Origin: Candidatus Brevibacterium intestinigallinarum | GTDB taxonomy: Bacteria; Actinomycetota; Actinomycetes; Actinomycetales; Brevibacteriaceae | Direction of reading: 5' to 3' | DNA: 7,682 nt | NCBI GenBank assembly: GCA_019117325.1 | Contig: DWZY01000363.1 | Span: 1-7,682 of the forward strand | Shown here: positions 1 through 6,045 of the stretch, one piece after another | Numbering within the stretch: the first letter of the stretch is position 1 | How the letters are laid out: every line of letters starts with the position of its first letter | Notes under the pieces: model-generated | Database searches by the model: none | Told to the model about the DNA's origin: nothing | The model's input: the letters and a program-made list of their open reading frames with translations, nothing else | Translations under genes and position numbers: made by a program

Positions 1-151
1 ACTCGCCCTCCTCGCCCAGCAGCCGCAGCATCGCAGGGATCCGCACGACGGCGAAGGCATCGACGAGACCCAGGCGATCGACCCGGTCATCCTGGCCTGC
101 AGTCGCCGCCCAGACCACGGCCGACGGCGGAAGCTTCCGCATCCCACTCAC
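1..151 (-). CDS. Unidentified ORF, partial (5' end only), coupled to the response regulator
   Basis: An open frame on the minus strand runs from a GTG at 151-149 off the left edge, giving about 50 codons without a stop. The first residues read VSGMRKLPPSAVVWAATAGQ, followed by DDRVDRLGLVDAFAVVRIPAMLRLLGEEGE in shorter runs. The GTG overlaps the TGA of the response regulator gene (GTGA), which suggests translational coupling; an in-frame ATG at 142-140 is an alternative start. I do not recognise the family from this fragment. There is no clear signal peptide or membrane segment, and the visible part looks like a soluble alpha/beta protein. Codon composition matches the neighbours. Its position directly behind the regulator suggests co-transcription with it. 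Confidence 0.55.
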   Translation of the reverse strand, partial: MSGMRKLPPSAVVWAATAGQDDRVDRLGLVDAFAVVRIPAMLRLLGEEGE

Positions 152-849
152 CGGGACGCGTTCACCAGCCCCGATTCGTACGCGGCCACGACGATCTGCG
201 TGCGATCGCGCAGGCCCAGCTTCGCCAGGATGCGGGACACGTGGGTCTTGACCGTCTGCTCGGACAGGAACAGCTCGGCAGCGATCTCCGCGTTCGACAG
301 GGCGGTGGCGACGCGCTTCATGACGTCGAGCTCGCGCTCAGTCAGCGGAGCGAGCACGGATGTGTCCGGCGGCGCGGAGGCTCGCTGCGCGTAGTCCGCG
401 ATGAGCTTGCTCGTGATCGACGGTGCCAGGAGGGCCTCGCCCGCGGCGACGATCCGCACGGCGGCGACCAGGTCCTCGGCGGTGGAGTCCTTGAGCAGGA
501 ACCCACTGGCCCCGGCCCGCAGTGCAGCGAACACGTATTCGTCCGCGTCGAACGTGGTGAGCATGATGATCCGCGGGTGCACGAGTCCCGGCATCGCCTT
601 CACCGCGCGCGTCGCGTCGAGTCCGTTGAGCCGCGGCATGCGGATGTCCATGAGGATGACGTCCGGCTGAGTGCGGCGCGTGAGGTCGACGACCTCGCTG
701 CCGTCCTCTGCGCTGCCCACGACGGTGATGTCGGCCTGCGCATCCAGCAGCGCGCCGAATCCCTGCCGCACCATCGCCTGGTCGTCGACGATGACGACAC
801 GGATCGGGGCTTCGTCGCCGGGCTCGCCGGAGATCTGGTGCGAGGTCAC
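148..849 (-). CDS. NarL/LuxR-family two-component response regulator
   Basis: This is a 233-residue DNA-binding response regulator, probably the phosphorylation target of the kinase at 1993-4137. The receiver domain (about residues 16-135) shows the acidic pair D22-D23, phosphoacceptor D68 in LMDIRMP, the switch threonine T98 in MLTTFDADEY and K120 in FLLKD. The C-terminal LuxR-type helix-turn-helix (about 167-230) has LTERELDVMKRVA, NAEIAAELFLSEQTVKTHVS and RILAKLGLRDR, all typical of the DesR/LiaR-like branch. The start is GTG at 849: an in-frame TAG at 861-859 blocks extension, and the next start, M26, would cut into the receiver. No good Shine-Dalgarno precedes it, and a -10-like TAGGCT lies 6 nt upstream, so a leaderless mRNA is possible. 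The stop overlaps the next minus-strand ORF by GTGA. The family is certain; signal and regulon are unknown. Confidence 0.96.
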   Translation of the reverse strand: MTSHQISGEPGDEAPIRVVIVDDQAMVRQGFGALLDAQADITVVGSAEDGSEVVDLTRRTQPDVILMDIRMPRLNGLDATRAVKAMPGLVHPRIIMLTTFDADEYVFAALRAGASGFLLKDSTAEDLVAAVRIVAAGEALLAPSITSKLIADYAQRASAPPDTSVLAPLTERELDVMKRVATALSNAEIAAELFLSEQTVKTHVSRILAKLGLRDRTQIVVAAYESGLVNASR

Positions 850-855
850 ACGACG

Positions 856-861
856 AGCCTA
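856..861 (-). promoter_or_regulatory. Candidate -10 element for a leaderless response regulator transcript
   Basis: On the minus strand TAGGCT (TANNNT-like) ends 6 nt before the GTG start at 849, so transcription could begin at or near the start codon. No convincing -35 is seen at the usual distance; the region instead contains AGGGTG, part of the heptamer array. This is an inference from spacing only. Confidence 0.3.
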
Positions 862-876
862 GCCCAGACGCACGCA

Positions 877-950
877 GTCACCCTTGAGTAGCATCACGGA
901 TCACTCTCGCGGGTGACGCGCGGATGACAGCCCACCCCGCACAGTCATCC
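877..950. promoter_or_regulatory. Cluster of GTCA(C/T)CC heptamers in the divergent spacer (candidate operator)
   Basis: The spacer between the divergent response regulator and DMT genes has GTCACCC at 877-883, GGGTGAC at 911-917, GGATGAC at 922-928 and GTCATCC at 944-950. The first two form an inverted repeat, the last two form a second one with 15 bp between arms, and the inner two are direct repeats with an 11-bp period, about one helical turn. This geometry suits binding by dimers of the adjacent response regulator, or autoregulation. The last arm ends two bases before the ATG of the plus-strand gene. The same heptamers also occur by codon usage inside genes (for example around 86-92), so single copies mean little; the paired arrangement is the evidence. 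Confidence 0.4.
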
Positions 951-952
951 CC

Positions 953-1990
953 ATGCACGACCTCCCGGTCCACACGGACCTCCCCCTGCACACCGTCGCG
1001 ATCGTCGTCGCGCTGGCGGCCGCCGGCTGCCTGGCCCTCGGCACGCACGCGCAGCACCGAGCCGTCGCTTCCGGCGCCACGACGCTCCGGTCCTTTTCCC
1101 GCAGCCCACTCTGGCTCGCGGGGATGGGGCTCCTCGTCCTGGAGACAGTGCTCAACATCCTCGCGCTGGGGCTGGCTCCCGTCGCACTCATCCAGCCCCT
1201 GGGCGCGCTCTCGCTCGTCGCGATCGTCCTCCTGGGGCTGCGCGAGGGGCGAGCGCAGCACTTCACCCGTCGCGTCGTCGCCGGGATCGTCCTGACGATC
1301 GCCTCCGTCGGCCTGTTCGTGGGGCTGTCTGCCACCTGGAGCACCCCGCCCGAGGCCGCACCCGCCCGGGTGCTCCTCCTCGCCTTCCTGCTCGTGTCCT
1401 TCTCCGTCCTGGCCGGTGCGGTCGCGGTGAGCGCGCTGGGGCACCTCGTCCGCATCCTCTGCGGGGGTGCCGTGTTCGGAGCGGTGGCGGCGAGCGCGCA
1501 CGTCCTCATCCACGACGTGCGTGCCGCACTCCCCGGCGCCCCGGACCTGTCGCACGCGATGAGCACCGTGCACTGGGTGCTTCTGGGAGCCATGGTCGCC
1601 GGTTCGCTCACAGGCATGTGGGTCATCCAGACGGCGTACCGCAGCGGGCCACCGGAGACTGTGCTCGCGGGCCTCACCGTCATCGATCCGCTCGTGGCTG
1701 TGGGGATCGGCACCGTCCTGCTGGGCGAGTACTCCCATCTGCCGATCCCCGTCCTCGGCGTCCTCCTCCTCACCGCAGCGACCGCCGTCGTGGGCGTCTG
1801 CCTGCTGGTGCGCGCCCATCCCGCGGTGGAGCAGTCCGTAACCGGTCCACCGCTCCGAGACGACGACGTCAGTCCTCTCCCAGACCTCAGTCCTCCCGCA
1901 GACCTCAGCCGACCATCTGCCTCATCCGTTCCCGAGTCCCCATCCGTCCCTGATTCCCATGGTGCAACTCTCACGAATAGGACAAGCTGA
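953..1990 (+). CDS. DMT-superfamily / NIPA-like multi-pass membrane transporter
   Basis: A 345-residue membrane protein with about nine hydrophobic segments spread over residues 13-287. Segment 1 (about 13-30) is followed by GTHAQHRAV, and the third-fourth segment region carries APVALIQPLGALSLV (75-89). That motif resembles the QPLGALSLV region of NIPA-type magnesium transporters and related EamA/DMT permeases. A second-half counterpart reads VIDPLVAVGIGTVLLGE (D245, P246, E259). The substrate cannot be told: Mg2+ or another cation, metabolite efflux and drug efflux are all possible. Residues 288-345 form a hydrophilic Pro/Ser/Asp-rich tail with an 18-bp tandem repeat, unusual for the family. 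The ATG lies directly after CAGTCATCCCC with no Shine-Dalgarno, so the start may be leaderless or slightly misplaced. It is first in the plus-strand train, 2 bp ahead of the kinase gene. Confidence 0.85.
   Translation: MHDLPVHTDLPLHTVAIVVALAAAGCLALGTHAQHRAVASGATTLRSFSRSPLWLAGMGLLVLETVLNILALGLAPVALIQPLGALSLVAIVLLGLREGRAQHFTRRVVAGIVLTIASVGLFVGLSATWSTPPEAAPARVLLLAFLLVSFSVLAGAVAVSALGHLVRILCGGAVFGAVAASAHVLIHDVRAALPGAPDLSHAMSTVHWVLLGAMVAGSLTGMWVIQTAYRSGPPETVLAGLTVIDPLVAVGIGTVLLGEYSHLPIPVLGVLLLTAATAVVGVCLLVRAHPAVEQSVTGPPLRDDDVSPLPDLSPPADLSRPSASSVPESPSVPDSHGATLTNRTS
1871..1906 (+). repeat. 18-bp tandem repeat (2 copies) in the DMT protein tail
   Basis: Two adjacent units, 1871-1888 and 1889-1906, match at 16 of 18 positions and begin to repeat again at 1907. 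They keep the reading frame and encode SPLPDL and SPPADL (residues 307-318), followed by SRP. The repeat lies in the hydrophilic C-terminal tail and looks like a local in-frame duplication. Confidence 0.85.
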
Positions 1991-1992
1991 TC

Positions 1993-4137
1993 ATGATGAC
2001 CTCCACTCCCGCCCCGCAGCCGTCACCGGCGCACCTCCGCCACTCAGGGGGCACGCTCACCGCGCTGCGCCGGATCACCGACCGGCTGGGGCGCGATACC
2101 GCCTACGTCCTGCCCGGATTCTTCATCTCTCTCTTCGCATTCGTCGTCCTCATCCCCCTGTTCGCCGTGTCCGTGGGCACACTCGTCATCTGGGTCGGCG
2201 CACTGGTGCTGCCGCTCACCCTCCTCATCGGCCGCGCCTTCGCTCAGGTGTCGCGTGCACGGCTGCGGATGTGGGGAGTGCCGCTTCCCACCCCGGCATA
2301 CCGGCCGACACAGCCCGGGATGATGGGGTGGGTGCGGACGATGACTGATCCCCGCGCCTGGCTGGACTTCGTCTTCGAGTCCCTCATCGCGTTCCCGCTG
2401 CGCACGTTCACGTTCGTCGTCGGCGTCTCCTGGTGGGCCGGCGCACTGGGCGGACTCACGTACGTGCTCTGGGGCGGCTTCCTGCCCGATGGCGACGTGG
2501 TTCTCAGCCAGGTCCTCGCGTCCGCACTGTCCGGCGGGGCGCTGACGCTCGCACCGGGTCTGGTCTTCCTCCTCGAGGCCGCGTTCCGCTTCGTCACGGG
2601 GCTCATCCTGCTCCTCACGCTGCCGTGGGTCATGCACGGCCTCGCGCGCCTCGATGCCGTCGTCACCAGCGCCGCGCTTGGGTCAGCCATGTCCTCGACG
2701 GGAGCCACGTCCGCTGCAGGAGTCACGTCCACGGCGGGCTCCACCGGCATGCCGGTCACTCCCACTCCTGAAGGTTCCCCCGCCGCATCGAGCACCGCGT
2801 CGACCACAGGTCCCGCCGCCGGCCATACGGGTCCGGCCGGCACATCGAACTTCCACACCACCGCGCCGTCGTCTCCCAGCACCTCTCCCAGCACCACTCC
2901 CACCCCCACCGTGGCCGACCCCGGTCCGTTCCTCACGCTCGACGGGTGGGCCTGGGTCACCGCCGGGTTCGCCGCAGCCGTGCTCGTCGCCGTGGGGTGG
3001 CCGGTGCTGACGGGCCTCTACGGCGTGCCGGTCGTCTACGCGATGGTCATCGCCCTGGCGCACAGCGCGTCGCTCCTGCTGGCGGTCCGCTGGTCCCTGC
3101 TGGGACTCGTGGGCAACGTCGCCGCGATCCTCACGACCGCGCTCCTGACAGGCGCGACACCCGACCTGCCCTGGCCGTGGCCCGTCACCACACTCCTGGC
3201 CCACAGCCTCGTCGTGCTCCTGCTGGCGATGCGTCACCTGTGGTTCGTCCCGCTCGTGGCGTGGGCGACGGGCACACTCGCTCCGGTCGCCGCCGTCCTC
3301 CTGCTGCGCACTGATGGGCTCACAGGTGCGATCGACAGCATGATCATCGCGGGGTCCGTCTCTGCCGGCGTCCTCGTCGTGGGTGCCGTCATCCGTCAGC
3401 TGGAGCGCAACCGCACCGCACTGCGGACCGAACGGCAGACCACCTCGGAGCTGAGCGCCCGGCAGCACGAGCTGCAGGAGCGCAACCGCATCGCGCAGGA
3501 GCTCCACGACGTCGTCGCCCACAGCATGTCCGTCATCAGCGTCCAGGCCACCACCGCGGAGTACCGCCTGCCCGACGTCGACCCCGATACCGGACGCGAG
3601 TTCTCCTCCATCGCGGACTCCTCCCGCCGCGCACTCAGCGAGATGCGCGGGCTGCTCACCGTCCTGCGCGGGTCCGGCGATGCGCCGCTCGTCCCGCAGC
3701 CCGACCTCCTCGACATCGCGGCTCTCGTGGACTCGACGCGCCTCTCGGGTGCACACATCACCTTCCAGACCGAGCCGTCGCAGCTCGCCGAGGGACGCAC
3801 TGAGACCGCATCCGACTCCGCCGTGCAGGACGTCCCGCCCTCCGTCGGCCTGACCGCCTACCGGACGGTGCAGGAGGCCCTCAGCAACGCGGTCCGCCAC
3901 TCCCCGGGCGCGGCGATCGACGTGCGGGTCATGCTCATGGACGATCGGATCGCCCTGGACGTGACGAATGGAAACCCCGCCGAGGCCGCACCCGGCAGAC
4001 CGCTGCCGGTCGCCCCGGGTGCCGGGCTGGGGCTGGCAGGGATCCGCGAGCGGGTCGGAGCGCTGGGCGGCAGCGTCGAGGCGGGACCGCGACCGGACGG
4101 CGGGTTCTCCGTGCGCGCACAGCTGCCCACGCGGTAA
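1993..4137 (+). CDS. Sensor histidine kinase (HisKA_3 / HATPase_c) with two membrane modules
   Basis: A 714-residue NarL/DesK-class kinase, the likely partner of the divergent response regulator. The N-terminal module (about 37-224) resembles the actinobacterial Sensor domain PF13796: hydrophobic segments near 39-58, 59-79, 126-160 and 190-216, with a loop containing DPRAWLDFVFE. A Ser/Thr/Pro/Ala/Gly-rich linker covers about 225-309. A second module of roughly six segments (about 319-465) resembles the N-terminal region of other actinobacterial kinases. A helical stretch (about 468-500) leads to the H-box RNRIAQELHDVVAHS with phosphoacceptor H505. The ATPase domain has QEALSNAVRHS (N632), DVTNGNP (656-662) and the G-box GAGLGLAGIRERV (676-688). 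ATG at 1993 is preceded by AGGA ten nt upstream; ATG at 1996 is the alternative. The extra membrane module makes it much longer than usual Sensor kinases of about 400-450 residues. The stimulus is unknown. Confidence 0.95.
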   Translation: MMTSTPAPQPSPAHLRHSGGTLTALRRITDRLGRDTAYVLPGFFISLFAFVVLIPLFAVSVGTLVIWVGALVLPLTLLIGRAFAQVSRARLRMWGVPLPTPAYRPTQPGMMGWVRTMTDPRAWLDFVFESLIAFPLRTFTFVVGVSWWAGALGGLTYVLWGGFLPDGDVVLSQVLASALSGGALTLAPGLVFLLEAAFRFVTGLILLLTLPWVMHGLARLDAVVTSAALGSAMSSTGATSAAGVTSTAGSTGMPVTPTPEGSPAASSTASTTGPAAGHTGPAGTSNFHTTAPSSPSTSPSTTPTPTVADPGPFLTLDGWAWVTAGFAAAVLVAVGWPVLTGLYGVPVVYAMVIALAHSASLLLAVRWSLLGLVGNVAAILTTALLTGATPDLPWPWPVTTLLAHSLVVLLLAMRHLWFVPLVAWATGTLAPVAAVLLLRTDGLTGAIDSMIIAGSVSAGVLVVGAVIRQLERNRTALRTERQTTSELSARQHELQERNRIAQELHDVVAHSMSVISVQATTAEYRLPDVDPDTGREFSSIADSSRRALSEMRGLLTVLRGSGDAPLVPQPDLLDIAALVDSTRLSGAHITFQTEPSQLAEGRTETASDSAVQDVPPSVGLTAYRTVQEALSNAVRHSPGAAIDVRVMLMDDRIALDVTNGNPAEAAPGRPLPVAPGAGLGLAGIRERVGALGGSVEAGPRPDGGFSVRAQLPTR
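2701..2736 (+). repeat. 18-bp tandem repeat (2 copies) in the kinase linker
   Basis: Units 2701-2718 and 2719-2736 are similar in-frame 18-mers encoding GATSAA and GVTSTA (residues 237-248), followed by GST. They lie in the low-complexity linker between the two membrane modules of the kinase. Confidence 0.7.
2872..2895 (+). repeat. Exact 12-bp tandem duplication in the kinase linker
   Basis: TCTCCCAGCACC occurs twice in direct succession, encoding SPSTSPST (residues 294-301), followed by TPTPT. With the 18-bp repeat upstream, it suggests the linker grew by slippage or short duplications in frame. Confidence 0.85.
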
Positions 4138-4147
4138 CGTCGCGGCC

Positions 4148-5980
4148 ATGGATCTGGCGCGCACGCTCACGGGACTCGACGGCAAGGGGTACGGCGACTA
4201 CAAGCGCATCCTGGGCGAGCACACCCTGGCTCTGCCCGCCTCACAGCCCACCACTGCACGGCTGCTCGTCGACCGCGTGCAGGTCGATCCGTTCGCGCCG
4301 CCGTCGCTCATGCGCGTCATCCTCGATCGCGATCCTGCGCGCATCCCGGATGACGTCCTCGCGGACACCGCCGGCCGCATCGCGACGGGCGACTTCCTGG
4401 CCCGGGTGATCGCCCGCACCGCCCGCGCGCAGGCAGGGGGCGAGCGCCGCAGCCCCCGCCGGGCCGACCGTGACCAGCCCCCGCCCATCGCGATCGGCAC
4501 GCCGGGCCAGCAGGTCCTCGAGCGGACCAGCGCGGTCCTCACCCCCGCCGAGGTCGAGGTCCGCATCACGGTCGACCTTCCTGCCTCCGGGCGCAGGATC
4601 CGAGGACGTCAGGCCGCGCAGCTCCTCACGGAGACGCTCCCCGGCATCCTGGCCGATGCGCTCCTCGCCCTCGACACCGCAGCTCTCCGCGCCCACGTGC
4701 GGTTGCACCGCGACCAGCTGCACGTGCAGTCGCGCCTCGCAGACCTGGGGCTCGTCGCATTCGTGGGTCACGGGGCGATCCTGCCCCGGCGCTCGGGAGA
4801 CTCCGATCTGCCCCTGCAGCGCGGCGCGGTGCCCTTCCGCTCGCCCGAGTCCCTGCGCGTCACCCTCGAGCTGCCGCACGACCCGAGCCTCCCGGACAGC
4901 ACAGCCGACCGCCAGGTCACCGGCATGGGCATCCCCGAGGGCGTCACCGTCATCATCGGCGGTGGCTACCACGGCAAGTCGACGCTGCTGCGCGCGATCG
5001 AGCGCGGCGTCTACCCCCACATCGCCGGTGACGGCCGCGAGTGGGTCCTCGCTCGACGGGACGCGACCGCGATCCGCGCGGAGGACGGCCGGTCGGTCGC
5101 CTCCGTCGACATCTCCCCCTTCATCACCGGGCTCCCCTCGGGCACGGACACGCGGTCCTTCTCGACCACCAACGCCAGCGGATCCACCTCGCAGGCCGCG
5201 ACCCTCATCGAGTCCATCGACACCGGGGCCACCGCGCTCCTCATCGACGAGGACACCTCCGCCACGAACTTCATGATCCGCGACGCCCGCATGCGCCGGC
5301 TCATCCCCGCATCCCGCGAGCCGCTCACCCCCTTCGTCGACCGCGTCCGAGCCCTGCGCGACGAGCGCGGTGTCTCCACGATCCTCGTCGCCGGCGGATC
5401 CGGCGCGTTCTTCGACGTCGCGGACCACGTCATCGCCCTCGACGCGTACGTCCCGCAGGATGTGACCGCGCAGGCCCGCGCCATCGCTGCCGAGGACCCC
5501 ACCCCTCCCACGGTCGGCTCCCCCGAGGCGACACCCGCCGTCCCCGCGGCCGCCGTCCCTACGTTCACCTTCCCCAACCCTGCCGTCCGCATCCCCGACG
5601 CCGGCGCACTGCGTCCGGCGGACAAGCGGAAGTTCGCCCGCGCTCGCGGGCGCACGTCGATCCAGTACGGACGAGAGGACATCGATCTGTCCGCCGTCCT
5701 GCAGCTGGTCGACCCCGCGCAGACGCAGGCGATCGCCCACGCGCTCGAGCGGCTCGCAGATGACTTCGCCGCGGACCCCCAGCTCAGCATCGCCCAGGCG
5801 CTCGTGCGGCTGGAGGAGCGGCTCGCCACGGGCGGGCTCGAGGCCCTGTCCCACCACCGCGGCCACCCGGGACACCTGGCCCGCCCGCGGATCCAGGAGA
5901 TCGCCGCGGCGCTGAACCGCCTGCGCACGCTCGCGATCCGCACGCAGGCCGCAGATTCCTACGGGGGTTCCCCCGCATGA
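4148..5980 (+). CDS. Predicted ATPase of the ABC class (PF09818 / COG3044-like)
   Basis: A 610-residue soluble ATPase. The N-terminus MDLARTLTGLDGKGYGDYKR and the VDRVQVDPFAPPS segment are hallmarks of the ABC-class ATPase family. Walker A is GGGYHGKST (271-279, K277), the signature-like segment is NASGSTSQAA (342-351) and Walker B is LLIDEDTSATNFMIRD (D367, E368). The C-terminal IQYGREDIDL and ARPRIQEIAAALNRLRTL segments are also typical. Known relatives include the trypanosome mitochondrial RNA-binding protein MRB1590; the bacterial role is not established, though nucleic-acid binding is plausible. There is no transmembrane domain or permease partner. Proline-rich insertions near 95-116 and 450-477 make it somewhat long for the family. 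ATG at 4148 is chosen because the family N-terminus begins there; the frame is open further upstream but overlaps the kinase. It follows the kinase by 10 bp, without a clear Shine-Dalgarno, and its stop lies in an ATGA. Confidence 0.93.
   Translation: MDLARTLTGLDGKGYGDYKRILGEHTLALPASQPTTARLLVDRVQVDPFAPPSLMRVILDRDPARIPDDVLADTAGRIATGDFLARVIARTARAQAGGERRSPRRADRDQPPPIAIGTPGQQVLERTSAVLTPAEVEVRITVDLPASGRRIRGRQAAQLLTETLPGILADALLALDTAALRAHVRLHRDQLHVQSRLADLGLVAFVGHGAILPRRSGDSDLPLQRGAVPFRSPESLRVTLELPHDPSLPDSTADRQVTGMGIPEGVTVIIGGGYHGKSTLLRAIERGVYPHIAGDGREWVLARRDATAIRAEDGRSVASVDISPFITGLPSGTDTRSFSTTNASGSTSQAATLIESIDTGATALLIDEDTSATNFMIRDARMRRLIPASREPLTPFVDRVRALRDERGVSTILVAGGSGAFFDVADHVIALDAYVPQDVTAQARAIAAEDPTPPTVGSPEATPAVPAAAVPTFTFPNPAVRIPDAGALRPADKRKFARARGRTSIQYGREDIDLSAVLQLVDPAQTQAIAHALERLADDFAADPQLSIAQALVRLEERLATGGLEALSHHRGHPGHLARPRIQEIAAALNRLRTLAIRTQAADSYGGSPA
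5962..5975 (+). other. Short GC hairpin just before the ABC ATPase stop / micro-ORF start
   Basis: CGGGG (5962-5966), loop GTTC, CCCCG (5971-5975) can form a 5-bp hairpin, or 6 bp with a 2-nt loop. It ends two bases before the ATGA at 5977-5980, where it could affect ribosome termination and restart. It is also plain coding sequence for the ATPase C-terminus, so function is unproven. Confidence 0.35.
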
Positions 5981-6045
5981 ACCTCCAGCCAGTCGTGATC
6001 CCCGCCACGCTGCGCATGCCGCACCTGAGCGGCGGCCCAGCATGA
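5977..6045 (+). CDS. Possible 22-codon micro-ORF linking the ATPase gene to crcB
   Basis: An ATG at 5977 overlaps the ATPase stop as ATGA. The frame stays open for 22 codons (start MNLQPVVIP, end LSGGPA) and ends at TGA 6043-6045, which overlaps the crcB ATG as a second ATGA. It thus fills the 61-bp gap exactly and could carry ribosomes from the ATPase gene to the fluoride channel genes by coupled restart. There is no strong Shine-Dalgarno in front of it or of crcB. The peptide has no recognisable domain. With both ATGA junctions given, a matching open frame by chance is not very rare (roughly one in six), so expression is uncertain. Confidence 0.3.
   Translation: MNLQPVVIPATLRMPHLSGGPA

Noticed and set aside
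878..1974. Long minus-strand open frames (313 and 357 codons) opposite the DMT gene
   Set aside because: They are antisense to a clear membrane protein and encode composition-driven Arg/Gly/Asp/Glu-rich or Arg/Thr/Ser-rich strings without domains. This is typical of GC-rich shadows.
3968..4147. 60-codon upstream extension of the ABC-class ATPase
   Set aside because: It overlaps the kinase ATPase domain in another frame and is Arg/Pro/Ser-rich; the family N-terminus begins at ATG 4148.
2683..4185. 500-codon minus-strand open frame opposite the kinase
   Set aside because: It is low-complexity Gly/Arg/Asp-rich sequence with no motifs, fully antisense to a kinase whose H, N and G boxes are intact.
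5981..6041. Fluoride riboswitch upstream of crcB
   Set aside because: The gap is only 61 bp, lacks the GGNGATG-type opening and pseudoknot pairing expected of the crcB motif, and lies inside a packed operon.
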